From Bicyclus anynana (lineage: Eukaryota; Arthropoda; Insecta; Lepidoptera; Nymphalidae): DNA of 64,000 bases. Both the position numbers and the translations under genes were made by a program. The stretch covers positions 11,228,226 through 11,292,225 of the forward strand of contig NC_069090.1 of the NCBI RefSeq assembly GCF_947172395.1, written 5' to 3'. A model generated the notes under the pieces. It ran no database searches. It worked only from the letters and a program-made list of their open reading frames with translations, and was not told the DNA's origin. Shown in pieces: positions 41,901-51,000 of this stretch (position 1 is the first letter of the stretch; each line of letters starts with the position of its first letter).

Positions 41901-44900
41901 TAAAGAGACAAGAGGAAATACAACGATGTGAGCAAGAGATCTCACGCTATGATGCGCTGTTGGAAGATATATTTGTATGTACATAAAACGATATGTATTA
42001 AGCTACTTCTATTAGTATTGTTAGGCACTAGGGTTCGAAGATTTGGAATGAAACACCTGGTGACTCGTTTGAGACTTTATTCCACTCCTTATTACAAGTA
42101 TCAACGTATGTAACGTAGTACGCAATTCCAAACGTAAGTTATTCGTTGTCCTAAATCGTAGCCGAGTTTACTATTGTTCACTTGTATCGCTTGTGTCACT
42201 TCGATGTTACTCCACTTCGTTCCGAACTTACACTACTACGAGTGTAATTGTGTAATTTATACCCGTCAGAGTAATTCCAGAAACGCCTACACGCGTGTTA
42301 TTTGTTCCACGAAATTTGACAAATATCAATAACAAAAGATCGTAAACAACTCAATTGTAAACAACTAGATATGGGTGAGCGATTATGAACCTTAAGTATT
42401 TAGTAATAGGGTTCTCCGTAACAGTATGTTCAGTAGACATTTTAAACGTCCTCTTTAAGGGCTCTACATTTGTGGACCTGGACTCAATAAAGGACATGAG
42501 TTCAATAAATATAATAATAATAATTGACTAATATATCTAAAAAGAAATTTCAACTGGTCTACCATAGGTTGTAAAAACCGAGTGATTTACAATGAGCAAA
42601 ATATGTAACTTCGGTATGATTATTCTGTAACTTCGGTATGCATTTTAAAGTATAGGATTTGCTTTCATCGCTTAAGGCGCGGGTACCCATCGGGTCTGCT
42701 ATGGGAGCTCGCAGCCATTAGCAGCTCATTAGGTTTGTCGGTTTATAGGAACTTACAAGAGAGACAATCGCCGTATCTATCCAGGGGCTAGGCGGTGCAA
42801 TGCCCACAAGCTCAGGGGGGCCTCTAATCTTTACCAGAAAAACGCGATCGAGCTGAACAATTCGAAAACGAAAAAAACTGATGTATCTATTTACTTGATA
42901 AAACCTAACCTGTTTAGATGTTAGCGGGGCACCAATTTTTTATTTGAACCAGGGCCCTTGGTTACCTAGCTACGCCACTGCACATTCCCCATTGCCGTGG
43001 GAATACGGGGATAAAGTGTATGTGTTACTCCCTGATAATGTAGCTTTCTATTGGTAAATTATTCAAATCGGTTTATTAATTACATACAAGAATCACTATT
43101 TAAATTTCGCACTGCTAGTGTGGAATGCCCTTCCGGCTGTTTCCTGCCACTTACACTACAATCTAAATAAACAGTAAACAGCTTCAAGGCAAGAGTAAAA
43201 GGCACTTTCTAGGCAAGCGCGTCCCATCCTAGCCCATAGCCCATCATTGCTTGCTTTCCTTGAAAAGTAGTAAGTTGCTCAATCTTCCAGTGAAAGTTTC
43301 CCATTGAAATCGTTCCGGCCCTACCTAACTAGCGCGGAAAAACAAATAGATAGGGACAAAAATTTTAAAAAAGCTCTTAAGTACACTTGAGAAAACACAG
43401 TTGTTTTGGAATTACAGAGAGACACTTAAATTTTATTTATATGCTGCATTTATGTGTTTTAGCATTACGCCGGCTCTGACAGACTTCTGACAATAGTCAA
43501 CAACTTTAACGCCTCCGAAATTCAAAACTTCTCTATTTTCGAACTTCTTTGCCAAGTACTTCAAGAGTCTATAATCATGAGGCGAGATCTTGAGACTTTG
43601 CGGCAGCGTATAAGTAAGATTTCATATTCATTGTGACTAATTTTATTAATTATTATTTATGGATACATCGATATAAAACGTAAGATGGACCCCTCTTTAT
43701 TAAAGAACGCAAAATTTTATGTCACTACGCAAAGACGTGCACGCACATCTTATCTTAGTACGTAACAAGCATATGCTGTGAGTTGACGTGGACCTATATA
43801 AATATTTACTGTTAATCTTATTTTAATCCCTTAATTATACCTCCGTGTTCGTTTTGGAAGTGTAAAAACACAAGCCACATCATGAATAAAGAGAAATGTG
43901 TTACGAGTGATGACGTACTTAATGTTTGAAACCAATGACAATTCCGCGACGCTTTGAGGCCCATCTAACGATCTACGATCGATGTATACATACATATAAT
44001 ATGTGAATGTTACACCGAGTTACATAATAACCCTGCAGGATAAATATAGTCAAGCATCAAGTTAAAGTAAAAGAAAACTTTTAATAACTCTTTTCTCTTG
44101 CTTTTCTTTACCTATCACTCGTTAGAACTGTTTTAAATTCAGTGGATCAACGCGACATAAACGAGGCACGAGAGGAGAAACAAGATAAGCGTCTGGCGGA
44201 ACTGAAAGTGGATCTAGAGAGGAATAGAGACAAAACGCAGCATAAGATGCAGTTGAACATCAACGCTGATGCAACCATTCTCAAAGTGCTCAAAGGGATC
44301 GATGATCTTGTCAGGTTCATTTAGCTTCTATGGTCTGAGAGACTGCGATAGCTAGACTTTTGCCCATCCCTTGGCCTTCCCTAACCACCCGGCAGTTTAC
44401 TTATATCTAAAAAATTGATATTTATACTTCAAAAATTCATTACTCTACGAGTAACAAAAGAAGTTTACTACATTTACATTTTTAATTCACCTCTAATTTG
44501 TTCCCAACGGGGACTAGCAAAGGTCGTTGACCATAATACAGCCTGAGTTTTACGATAATTTTTGAAGGCTGGTTTGTTAAGCTTGTTAGTAACAGAAGAA
44601 ATAATCATTATCGACCCATATTTGGCTCACTGCTGAGCTCGAGTCTCCTCTCAGAACGAGAGGGGTTAGGCCAATAGTCCACCACGCTGGCCCAATGCGG
44701 ATTGGCAGACTTGACACACGCAGAGAATTAAGAAAATTCTTTGCTATGCAGGTTTCCACGCGATGTTTTCCTTCACCGTTTGAGACTCGTGATATTTAAT
44801 TTCTTTAAATGCATACAACTGAAAAGTTGGAGGTGCATGCCCTGGACAAGATTCGAACTCTCACCCTCGGAGGCAGAGGTTATCCACTGGGCTATTACCA

Positions 44901-46719
44901 TAATGTGATATCTATTGAAAATTACTGTATTTATTGTTGAAAACCGCATTAAAATTCGTTACGAAGTTTATAAGATTTAACCATACAAAATAATGTGGGA
45001 AGCGACTGTTTTAATTTTTATACTAGGTTGGCTAAGTGTGACGTCACTCCACTGCTATCACTCCTGGGCAACCACAAGGAGGTGACAAAATGGAATGTTC
45101 GCAAGTTCCTCAGAATCCTGGAATCGGACGTCAAGAGTCTAATCGAAGTGGCCTACGGAGCCGTGAAGGTAATTTTAAATTAAAATAATTACAACTATTA
45201 TCGGCATTATTATCAGCCGATGGACGTCCACGTGGTTAGCTGTTAACTTGGGGTCGACATCCCGGAGATTGCCATCCTATCCTTGAGACAATCTGACATT
45301 TATATAACATTTCAGATTGCTTGAAGGATCATTATGTAAAAAATCCTTAATGATATTTTTTCGAAAAACAATAATTCCCACTGCTCCCTAGATAGTTCTC
45401 TTAGTTATCAAGCTTTCGACTTGTCTCAAATATTTACCCAAAAATATCCACCAGCTCTCGGACATCCGAACATCAAAGTGCAAACGCGTTGCCGGCGAGG
45501 TGACATGACAGTGCGCGATTCCATTTCCGTTACATGTCCAAGGCGTAATAATGAGTTTTGACCTTAACTTGAACGTTTGTTTGTTCTAACAGCCGCCAGC
45601 TCCCACTCCGAAAGCTAGGGGAAAGGGCCCCCCTGTCGCAACTGACAAACTTGTAGCTGATCCTCATGTGGAGACATTGAGACCTAATAGAATTGAAAAG
45701 CTAGTGCCGTACCAACCTTGCGCTTAGTAAGTAACAAGTATTCATTGTAAATAGTTTCAATAGTTTGTAGTTTTTACTCACTAACATTTTAAGTAAAAAA
45801 ATATCAGCGACTAACTAGACCAGGAAGACTGCAGATAAAAACACTATAAAATGTTCAATTATTATTAAAAAAATATATAAATTATTAGTTACTAGCGGAC
45901 ACCCGCGACTTCGTCCGCGTAAAATTAGTTTTTTTAGAAATCCCTCGGAAACCATGGATTTTTCCGGGATGAAAAGTAGCCTATGTGTTAATCCAGAATA
46001 AAATCTATTTCCATTCCAAATTACAGCCTTATAGAGTCACATAATTATTTTGGAAAATAAAAAAATCTATTTATTATTGCAGTTGTGTCGAGGACTACAT
46101 AATGAATTTAGTTTTTGAGACGCCAGCTGTCCCAGCAAACAAAGAATATGTTGAGAGTATATTCCATTTAGAAGATGTTAACACTAAATTTGGAATATAT
46201 ACACTCACTATACCTGCGTAAGTTTATGTACATAGAAGATGTTCAAATATTAATTCTTAGGCATAAAAAACCGGCCAAGTGCGTATCGGGTTCCGTAGAT
46301 TATTTATTAGCATTTTGAACCCATAGACCTAATAAAAGGTTCAGACACCATTTTCTGAACTAAAAAAACTGGCAATACACTTCACACTCACAAAATACTC
46401 GACGCTATTTTGTGAGCTACTACTTTAATATTTTAGTCGAGTACGAGTGTTTTGATTTTACCGCCCAAAATCGTTTGTACTCGACTAAAATACTAAAGTA
46501 GACTGAACTAGGCCTCAAGGTGTTTCAGTAGTTTCACAGTTTAGCGTCTACCTATTTTTTTTTTAAATATATATTTATAAAACGAATAAAGACTTATCCA
46601 ACATTACCGTATGGGGTAAAATGGGATAAAGGATCCTTTATTTTTGTTCATATTTTTACTAACCTTTTTTTTTTATTTTTAGTAAACGTCATCCATACAG
46701 AGGACCCAAAAAAGATTGA
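38892..46719 (+). CDS. Outer dynein arm docking complex protein, CCDC63/CCDC114 (ODAD1) family
   Basis: This family forms the coiled-coil clamp that fixes outer dynein arms to doublet microtubules in motile cilia and sperm flagella. Eleven exons join in frame: 38892-38999, 39480-39674, 40770-40909, 41537-41711, 41795-41974, 43463-43613, 44143-44314, 45027-45168, 45593-45726, 46083-46217 and 46683-46719, giving 522 residues. The diagnostic stretch is residues 110-180: RMENRLDLATKRF..INTDNKRVREEIDRLLVER, then WNRTIGKLVKGKEYLMDIFE-IAANSFGDRDECCRML, which follows the vertebrate 'LENRLDKA..RFN....N..LREEID.LR.ER' and 'IEISN.AYE.RDEA' patterns. NFSIFELLCQVLQE (about residue 288) matches the 'NFA.FNYVNE' block. 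The C-terminus is non-coiled (PYQPCAY...RGPKKD). The N-terminus may lack an upstream exon: exon 1 is open back to a possible acceptor at 38873. Among insects the Drosophila gene wampa is, from memory, a family member. Confidence 0.85.
39000..39479. other. Docking gene intron 1
   Basis: No element recognised. Confidence 0.35.
39480..39674 (+). CDS. Docking protein exon 2
   Basis: Exactly 65 codons, phase 0 at both ends (GATTTAG acceptor, GAT|GTGAAT donor). LARKGQHGLRDNLTKAGTRK to ECLNYLAQKQMTEFIKKVPT-EAD, mostly coiled coil. Its last 75 bases plus the donor and the first part of the intron are the source of the tandem array that follows. Confidence 0.85.
39600..40620 (+). repeat. Tandem array of decayed exon 2 copies
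   Basis: Units of 150-195 bases start (at GAGCTG or its variant) at 39600, 39795, 39970, 40165, 40350 and 40503, with a stub at 40611. Unit 1 is the real exon end. Units 2-4 have the glutamine codon CAG changed to TAG (CAGAAATAGATGACGGAG), unit 5 keeps CAG and an open frame through its GATGTGAAT donor, and unit 6 has lost the middle of the exon. Spacings 195, 175, 195, 185 and shared linker types (units 1 and 3 GTCCAATAGTTAGCCTG-like; units 2 and 4 AGCCT..TTTTTA-like) show a two-unit higher-order period. None has its own acceptor like GATTTAG|CTC. Confidence 0.9.
40621..40769. other. End of docking gene intron 2
   Basis: Short intron remainder with a palindrome GTCCTCAGTCCTTGAGGAC at 40661-40679; acceptor CGCTAG at 40769. 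Confidence 0.5.
40770..40909 (+). CDS. Docking protein exon 3
   Basis: 140 nt, phase 0 in, phase 2 out (GAG AG|GTTTGA). ELAMIENAANRLRRMENRLD, ATKRFCGINTDNKRVREEID, RLLVER. This carries the strongest family signature (NRLD.A..RF / N..REEID.L..ER). Confidence 0.9.
40949..41130 (+). mobile_element. hAT-like MITE, family H4 (copy 1)
   Basis: Starts CAGTGGCGTAGCTAGGTCAC-CAAGGGCCCTGGTGC and ends GGTAGCTGTGCCACTG. Ends are complementary over about 14 bases. Flanks (GGTATACAGA / GGTATAGA) are similar but not an exact 8-base repeat. An inverted relative lies at 42850-42980. Confidence 0.65.
41330..41495 (+). mobile_element. RTE-type LINE 3' fragment
   Basis: CCGGTAAGCGCAGTGTTGGTCGACC, AGATGGACCGAAGACATCAAG, GGGTTGCAGGGAGCCGCTGG and CATCGGCTGATAATGATGAAT. 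It ends about 40 bases before exon 4; the open frame starting at 41358 fuses this LINE text to the exon and is not real as a unit. Confidence 0.8.
41537..41711 (+). CDS. Docking protein exon 4
   Basis: 175 nt, phase 2 in, phase 0 out (TTACAG acceptor, TCG|GTATGT donor). NSFNIQWNRTIGKLVKGKEY, LMDIFEIAANSFGDRDECCR, MLEALKWKGLFQLNRDIS. Confidence 0.9.
41795..41974 (+). CDS. Docking protein exon 5
   Basis: 60 codons, phase 0 at both ends (AATAG acceptor after a T run, TTT|GTATGT donor). EMQSYEGELNHLAKLEEFLR, VKGSRRICEADEIEEIKRQE then EIQRCEQEISRYDALLEDIF: strongly charged coiled coil. The intron before it is only 83 bases. Confidence 0.9.
41975..42849. other. Docking gene intron 5
   Basis: CTGTAACTTCGGTATG is tandemly repeated at about 42604-42640, and GCGCGGGTACCCATCGGGTC is a GC-rich word. 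No gene. Confidence 0.35.
42850..42980 (-). mobile_element. hAT-like MITE, family H4 (copy 2, inverted)
   Basis: Reverse complement of 40949-41060: it ends CCAGGGCCCTTGGTTACCTA-GCTACGCCACTG and includes TTACTTGATAAAACCTAACC, matching GGTTAGGTTTTATCAAGTA in copy 1. The other end of this copy is not clear. Confidence 0.65.
42985..43085 (+). repeat. Dispersed element, family T (partial)
   Basis: CCCCATTGCCGTGGGAATACG, GGGATAAAGTGTATGTGTTAC, TGATAATGTAGCTTTCTATTG and TTCAAATCGG. Head and tail are missing. Confidence 0.65.
43086..43462. other. Docking gene intron 5, 3' part
   Basis: CGCACTGCTAGTGTGGAATG-CCCTTCCGGC (43119-43148) resembles text from RT-bearing elements but is too short to classify. 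Confidence 0.3.
43463..43613 (+). CDS. Docking protein exon 6
   Basis: 151 nt, phase 0 in, phase 1 out (ATA A|GTAAGA). HYAGSDRLLTIVNNFNASEI, QNFSIFELLCQVLQESIIMR, RDLETLRQRI. The 'NFSIFELL...' block fits the family's conserved NFA-type motif. Confidence 0.85.
43614..44142. other. Docking gene intron 6
   Basis: No element recognised. Confidence 0.35.
44143..44314 (+). CDS. Docking protein exon 7
   Basis: 172 nt, phase 1 in (A+TG gives Met), phase 2 out (GTC AG|GTTCAT). MDQRDINEAREEKQDKRLAE, LKVDLERNRDKTQHKMQLNI, NADATILKVLKGIDDLVR. The apparent stop a few codons on is intronic. Confidence 0.85.
44315..44602. other. Docking gene intron 7, 5' part
   Basis: Nothing recognised. Confidence 0.35.
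44603..44897 (-). repeat. tRNA-derived SINE, family A
   Basis: Inverted copy: ATCGACCCATATTTGGCTC, CTCTCAGAACGAGAGG, AATGCGGATTGGCAGAC, ending at a damaged head (CCTCGGAGGCAGAGGTTATCC, GGGCTATTACC). Confidence 0.85.
45027..45168 (+). CDS. Docking protein exon 8
   Basis: 142 nt, phase 2 in, phase 0 out (AAG|GTAATT). LAKCDVTPLLSLLGNHKEVT, KWNVRKFLRILESDVKSLIE, VAYGAVK: a less coiled, possibly globular segment. Confidence 0.85.
45169..45592. other. Docking gene intron 8
   Basis: A 20-base LINE-end remnant (CAGCCGATGGACGTCCACG, minus strand) at 45215-45233. Otherwise nothing. Confidence 0.4.
45593..45726 (+). CDS. Docking protein exon 9
   Basis: 134 nt, phase 0 in, phase 2 out (GCT TA|GTAAGT). 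PPAPTPKARGKGPPVATDKL, VADPHVETLRPNRIEKLVPY, QPCA: proline-rich, non-coiled. Confidence 0.85.
45893..46030 (-). repeat. Dispersed element, family R (copy 2, inverted)
   Basis: CTAGCGGACACCCGCGACTT-CGTCCGCG then TCGGAAACCATGGATTTTTC-CGGGATGAAAAGTAGCC: the reverse complement of the end of 17680-17910. It ends about 50 bases before exon 10. Confidence 0.75.
46083..46217 (+). CDS. Docking protein exon 10
   Basis: 135 nt, phase 2 in (Y split), phase 2 out (CCT GC|GTAAGT). CVEDYIMNLVFETPAVPANK, EYVESIFHLEDVNTKFGIYT, LTIP. Confidence 0.85.
46421..46500. repeat. Inverted repeat in docking gene intron 10
   Basis: Arms 46421-46444 (TACTTTAATATTTTAGTCGA-GTAC) and 46477-46500 pair at 23 of 24 positions around a 32-base loop with GAGTGTTTTG and CCGCCC. 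ACTCACAAAATACTCGACG just upstream repeats part of the arm. Confidence 0.8.
46683..46719 (+). CDS. Docking protein last exon
   Basis: A T-rich tract and TTTTAG acceptor, then (A)KRHPYRGPKKD and TGA (46717-46719). Twelve codons including stop; the phase matches exon 10. Confidence 0.85.
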
Positions 46720-46776
46720 AGCAAACTACTAATGTATTATTTTGTGTTTTAATTTATTGCTTTTTTGTATAAATGT

Positions 46777-46782
46777 AATAAA
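46777..46782 (+). terminator. Polyadenylation signal of docking gene
   Basis: AATAAA 58 bases after the stop, followed by TTTGTTTTTTTATTTTTT, a classical downstream U-rich element. The 3' UTR is therefore probably under 100 bases. Confidence 0.7.
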
Positions 46783-47103
46783 AAATACTTTGTTTTTTTA
46801 TTTTTTACTTCCGAAATGGTAGAAATAAATGCTACGTTAATTTGCAACACTCATGAGATTTGTAAGAGTTGCCACACGCAGACGATTTCCAATATTTTGT
46901 GGAGTCATAATTTATCACCGTTTCAGTCTTTAATTCATGTGGTATTTCATCTAAGATTTTTAAATATTTTATTATTTTTGTTTTAAAAACGGTTCTCAAA
47001 TAAAATATCACGCATAAAACAATAATGTTCATGTAATTATGTATTTTCTTAAAGATCTCATGAACAAAGTAATATACATAGTTGGTAAAATAATTGTTTT
47101 TAA

Positions 47104-47142
47104 TTATAATTAAAACTAAATATACTTTAGTTTTAATTATAA
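47104..47142. repeat. Perfect 17-bp-arm hairpin
   Basis: TTATAATTAAAACTAAA, loop TATAC, then its exact complement. AU-only pairing apart from one G-C pair, in intergenic DNA. Confidence 0.8.
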
Positions 47143-47964
47143 GTAGTAGCTCTGAGTAGATGCTCTTTTTTATTTTTTTAATCTTAAAAATACCTTTTCC
47201 TTTTGCTTAGTTTCTCACACACATGTTAGCGATAAATCTTCAAACAATAATTTATAAACAAAGATATAATAAATAAATATACAAAAAAAAGTTATTTCTT
47301 TTTTTAAAACCGACAAATAAAAGGAGAGCTTATCAATTACGACTACTTATGATATGATTTTATCGGTTATTATTTATTAATTTCGGATGTACTTTTAGGT
47401 ATTTGAAGTTTGTTGGTATTTATTATATTAACTTACGTTATTGTATGACAATCTTATATTCCGTACACTAGAATGACGAATAAAATATATAAATTAAAAG
47501 TAAAAATTACACAGTATATTAAATTTAAATTTATAATAAATAAAATAATATTTTGTTGGTTATATTCTTTACGTTAAAATATTTATATTTACTATAGTTC
47601 CTGATAGTTCCTAGATAATTTAAAATCTAAAATATTAGATTTTAACTATGATTGCAAATAACAAGAATATTATAAAATACCAGTCTATTTTTTTCGGATA
47701 ATAAAATGGAATTAATGTTTAGTAAGGTTTAGTGCCAAAATAAATTTGTTTACTTTAGGGATATTTATTTTTCATAGCTGAGCACACTGATGATGTGTTT
47801 CTCAGCTCTTGTTTGTGTGTGTGAGTGATGTTTCTCCGCCATTAAAATTTCTGAGCCGAGAATTGAAATAGGTTTCAATTTTTCTATATCGGCGAAAATC
47901 TTAAACATCCCCCTTTCATTACTTGTAATATTTAGCCATATTTCGTGCACAAACAGTTTATCCG

Positions 47965-48025
47965 ATGGCTGACAGAGACACAGATGAGTTAAACATCGAT
48001 AATGTAATAAAAAAATTATTAAAAG
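47965..48025 (+). CDS. Pp1alpha-96A: PP1 exon 1 (coding part)
   Basis: 61 nt, 20 codons plus one base (AAA G|GTAAAG). It encodes the isoform-specific N-terminus MADRDTDELNID then NVIKKLLK. Confidence 0.92.
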
Positions 48026-51000
48026 GTAAAGGACAAAAATCGTTACTAAGTTAAATTTACAGTGAATTTGAGGTGTTTCCGTGATATTTCTTTGGTTTAT
48101 CTATTGGTGTGATGAACATTGAGTGTTTTATTGTGAATTTCCTAAAGTGTTAGTGATATGTTTATATTTGGTTTTCAGTACGAGGCGAGAAGCCTGGTAT
48201 GAATGTACAGTTAACGGAAATCGAGATTAAAGGGCTATGCTTGAAATCACGAGAAATATTCCTTTCACAACCGATATTACTTGAATTGGAGGCACCGTTA
48301 AAAATATGCGGTGAGTACTTAATTGATGATTTGTGAATGAAGCTTCACTGTAGGCATTCAACTTTCGAATTCTATAGCATAGAAATTGTTGTGACCTATT
48401 CCATTGTATGCAACAACTTTCGCGTCAAGGCTGTAATAAAATCTCAAGATGAATTTTATTGTATGTTCAGCGTTTTATTAAGGATTTAAGGAAGTAGTTA
48501 CATGACAAAGGTTTAATCGGTCATAATCTATCAGTACATGACTCATTACTTATGAAATTTTTCTAAGATAATTGTATAATATTGGACAATTTGGACCTAA
48601 ATTATAGAAAAACTATATTTACTGTTTAGTGTGCTTGAAATACCAAGAAGTTACTCTTATGATGGTAACAATCAATGTATAAGCTTTTTCAATGCACTAC
48701 AAAACAATAATTTGTCAATAAATTACTGTCTTCGTTATCAACCCATATTCGGCTCACTGCTGAGCTCGAGACTCTTGTCAGAATGAGAGGGGTTAGGCTA
48801 ATAGTCCACCATGCTGGCCCAATGTAGATTGGCAGACTGCAGTGTGCAGGTTTCCTCACAATGTTTTCCTTCACAGTTTGAGAAACGTGATATTTAATTT
48901 CGTAAAATGTACACAACTGTAAAGTTAGAGGTGCATGCCCTGCACCAGATTCAGACCCACACCCTCCGGAATCGTAGGCTGAGGTCATGTCCACCGGGCT
49001 ATCACGGCTCTTAAATTGTTAGATAACTAATTGACAAACTAGGTATTATTTTAGCTAATATACAGTGTGTCTAAGCTAAATCATCCACTTTAGAAATAAA
49101 ATCCTTGTTCATTTAATAAATTTCCATGGAAGTGGAAATGCTATGATATATGTTGCTGTATCACTTGTTGAAGTCATGCTGCAGTGTAAACTATATTTAT
49201 GTTACTGCACAATTGACTTTTGATCTGAAAACACTGTGTTATACAATCACTGTCAGTGATGTAAACAAATTATATAGGCATGCCAAAGGTTGGTGTTGTG
49301 TAGACCTATTTAAATGAATAATATATTGTTAACTTTCTCTTGTGTATTCTTAAATTCAAACTAAGAACGCACTACACACTACATGTTTTAAAGAAAGAGA
49401 CAAATTACATTTATTTTCAAATTGTGCCACACATCTCAATGCCTAAAATCTGGCTGCTCAGAGATTACAAATCTTAACATCAATGCCTTAAATCCAGCCG
49501 CCCAGAGTTTACGTTTCTGACAGGTTGTGATTGAATGGGACAAACATATTCAATTACAATTGTCTCGTTTTATGTCTCATCACTACAAAGACAAACAGTT
49601 GGCATAACCTTGAAACAACACAGTTCAACAACCTTGTACACCAGTTCAATATTACATTGCCTTTTTGATCACAATCTGTCAGAAATGCAATCTCTAAACA
49701 GGTGGATACTAAGTACTATTCTGAAGTCTCAACCACCTTAGCAAGTCAAGTCCAAAACTCAAAAAGAAGGAGTATCGAACACACCTTTGTCATGTCATGT
49801 CATCATGTCATGTGTTCAAGGATGTTACTAGCAATTAGCCTGCAAGGGCAGTCTATAACCTAGAGAGTTTTCAGATAGCATGGGTATGGTGACAGATGCC
49901 TAATGACGTCCATAATATGTGCAATTAACTTGAAACGTGGCCAACTTTCATGAGCGAAAAAGACAAACAAACTGTCACCCACACCATGCTATCTGAGAGA
50001 CACTTTAGTGAGGGTGGCACATTAATAATATTATAGATAATTGTCAATAAAATAATTCAGCTTTTCACAAACTATAGCACTCTACATCTAAAGCAATTGT
50101 TGGATTTAGTTGCTTTGTATATTTGGGGGGGCAACTAACCCTCACGTCTCTTCTCAGCGATGTCCTTGCATGTGTTGTTATTTACATGTTGTGTAAAGAT
50201 TAGCACATAATTTGTTTGCTTAATAAAAATCAAGCAACAAACGTGGCATCACATTATCAGCATGATGTCACTTTATTTACTAACAAACAAGCCAAGGAAC
50301 TTTTTGATAGGCATCAAAAACTCTATACCTATTGTATTGTTTTTCAGTTCATTGCTCTTTTAAATATTACATTTAGAGTCAGAAAAGTATAACATGCCCC
50401 AACATTAGAGTCCGCTCTGAACACAAAGCACAGTATACAAAAACATATCACAGCAGTGTTACAATTGCATCATAATTTGGTGTGTTAGTCATAGTCTCAG
50501 TCCAAGCAAAAGCAAAGCATACACAATTCAGCATAGGATTATAATCCATGTTGCATCCACAAAAGAATTGGTCTGTCTTTTTGATTCTTGGATAGAAGAT
50601 TGACACAATTGCCAGCTTAATCATTACTACTTAATCATCATAATTACTCCTTTGCTTTTATATGGAATGTTATGTTTTAATTTGTATTGGACATCTGCAG
50701 TAAATCCAACACATTTTACAAGGAAAGGACCCAACATAACATAATATACAGGGCCCTTAATCATGAGCTGGTTCTATGCCACATATGGGTTTGAAACTAG
50801 TCGGGCATACTCTGATGTTGTATCAAGTAAATTTTAGCCATGTTTAATAAATTATCAGTAATGTTCCATGGGGTTCTGGGTTACTTGTAACAATGAAAGC
50901 CACCAATATCTAAAAATGCTAATAGTCACAAAATCAGAAACAAATGCATAAACCACAAAAAACTGCAAACATTGTGATTTAACTTACCTTAGCTAACCTT

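Larger units (their letters stand above)
46720..47964. other. Intergenic segment between docking gene and PP1
   Basis: Very AT-rich. Contains the poly(A) signal at 46777, a perfect hairpin at 47104-47142, and probably the PP1 promoter and 5' UTR (roughly 47750-47964, richer in GC and free of repeats). The exact transcription start cannot be read. Confidence 0.5.
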
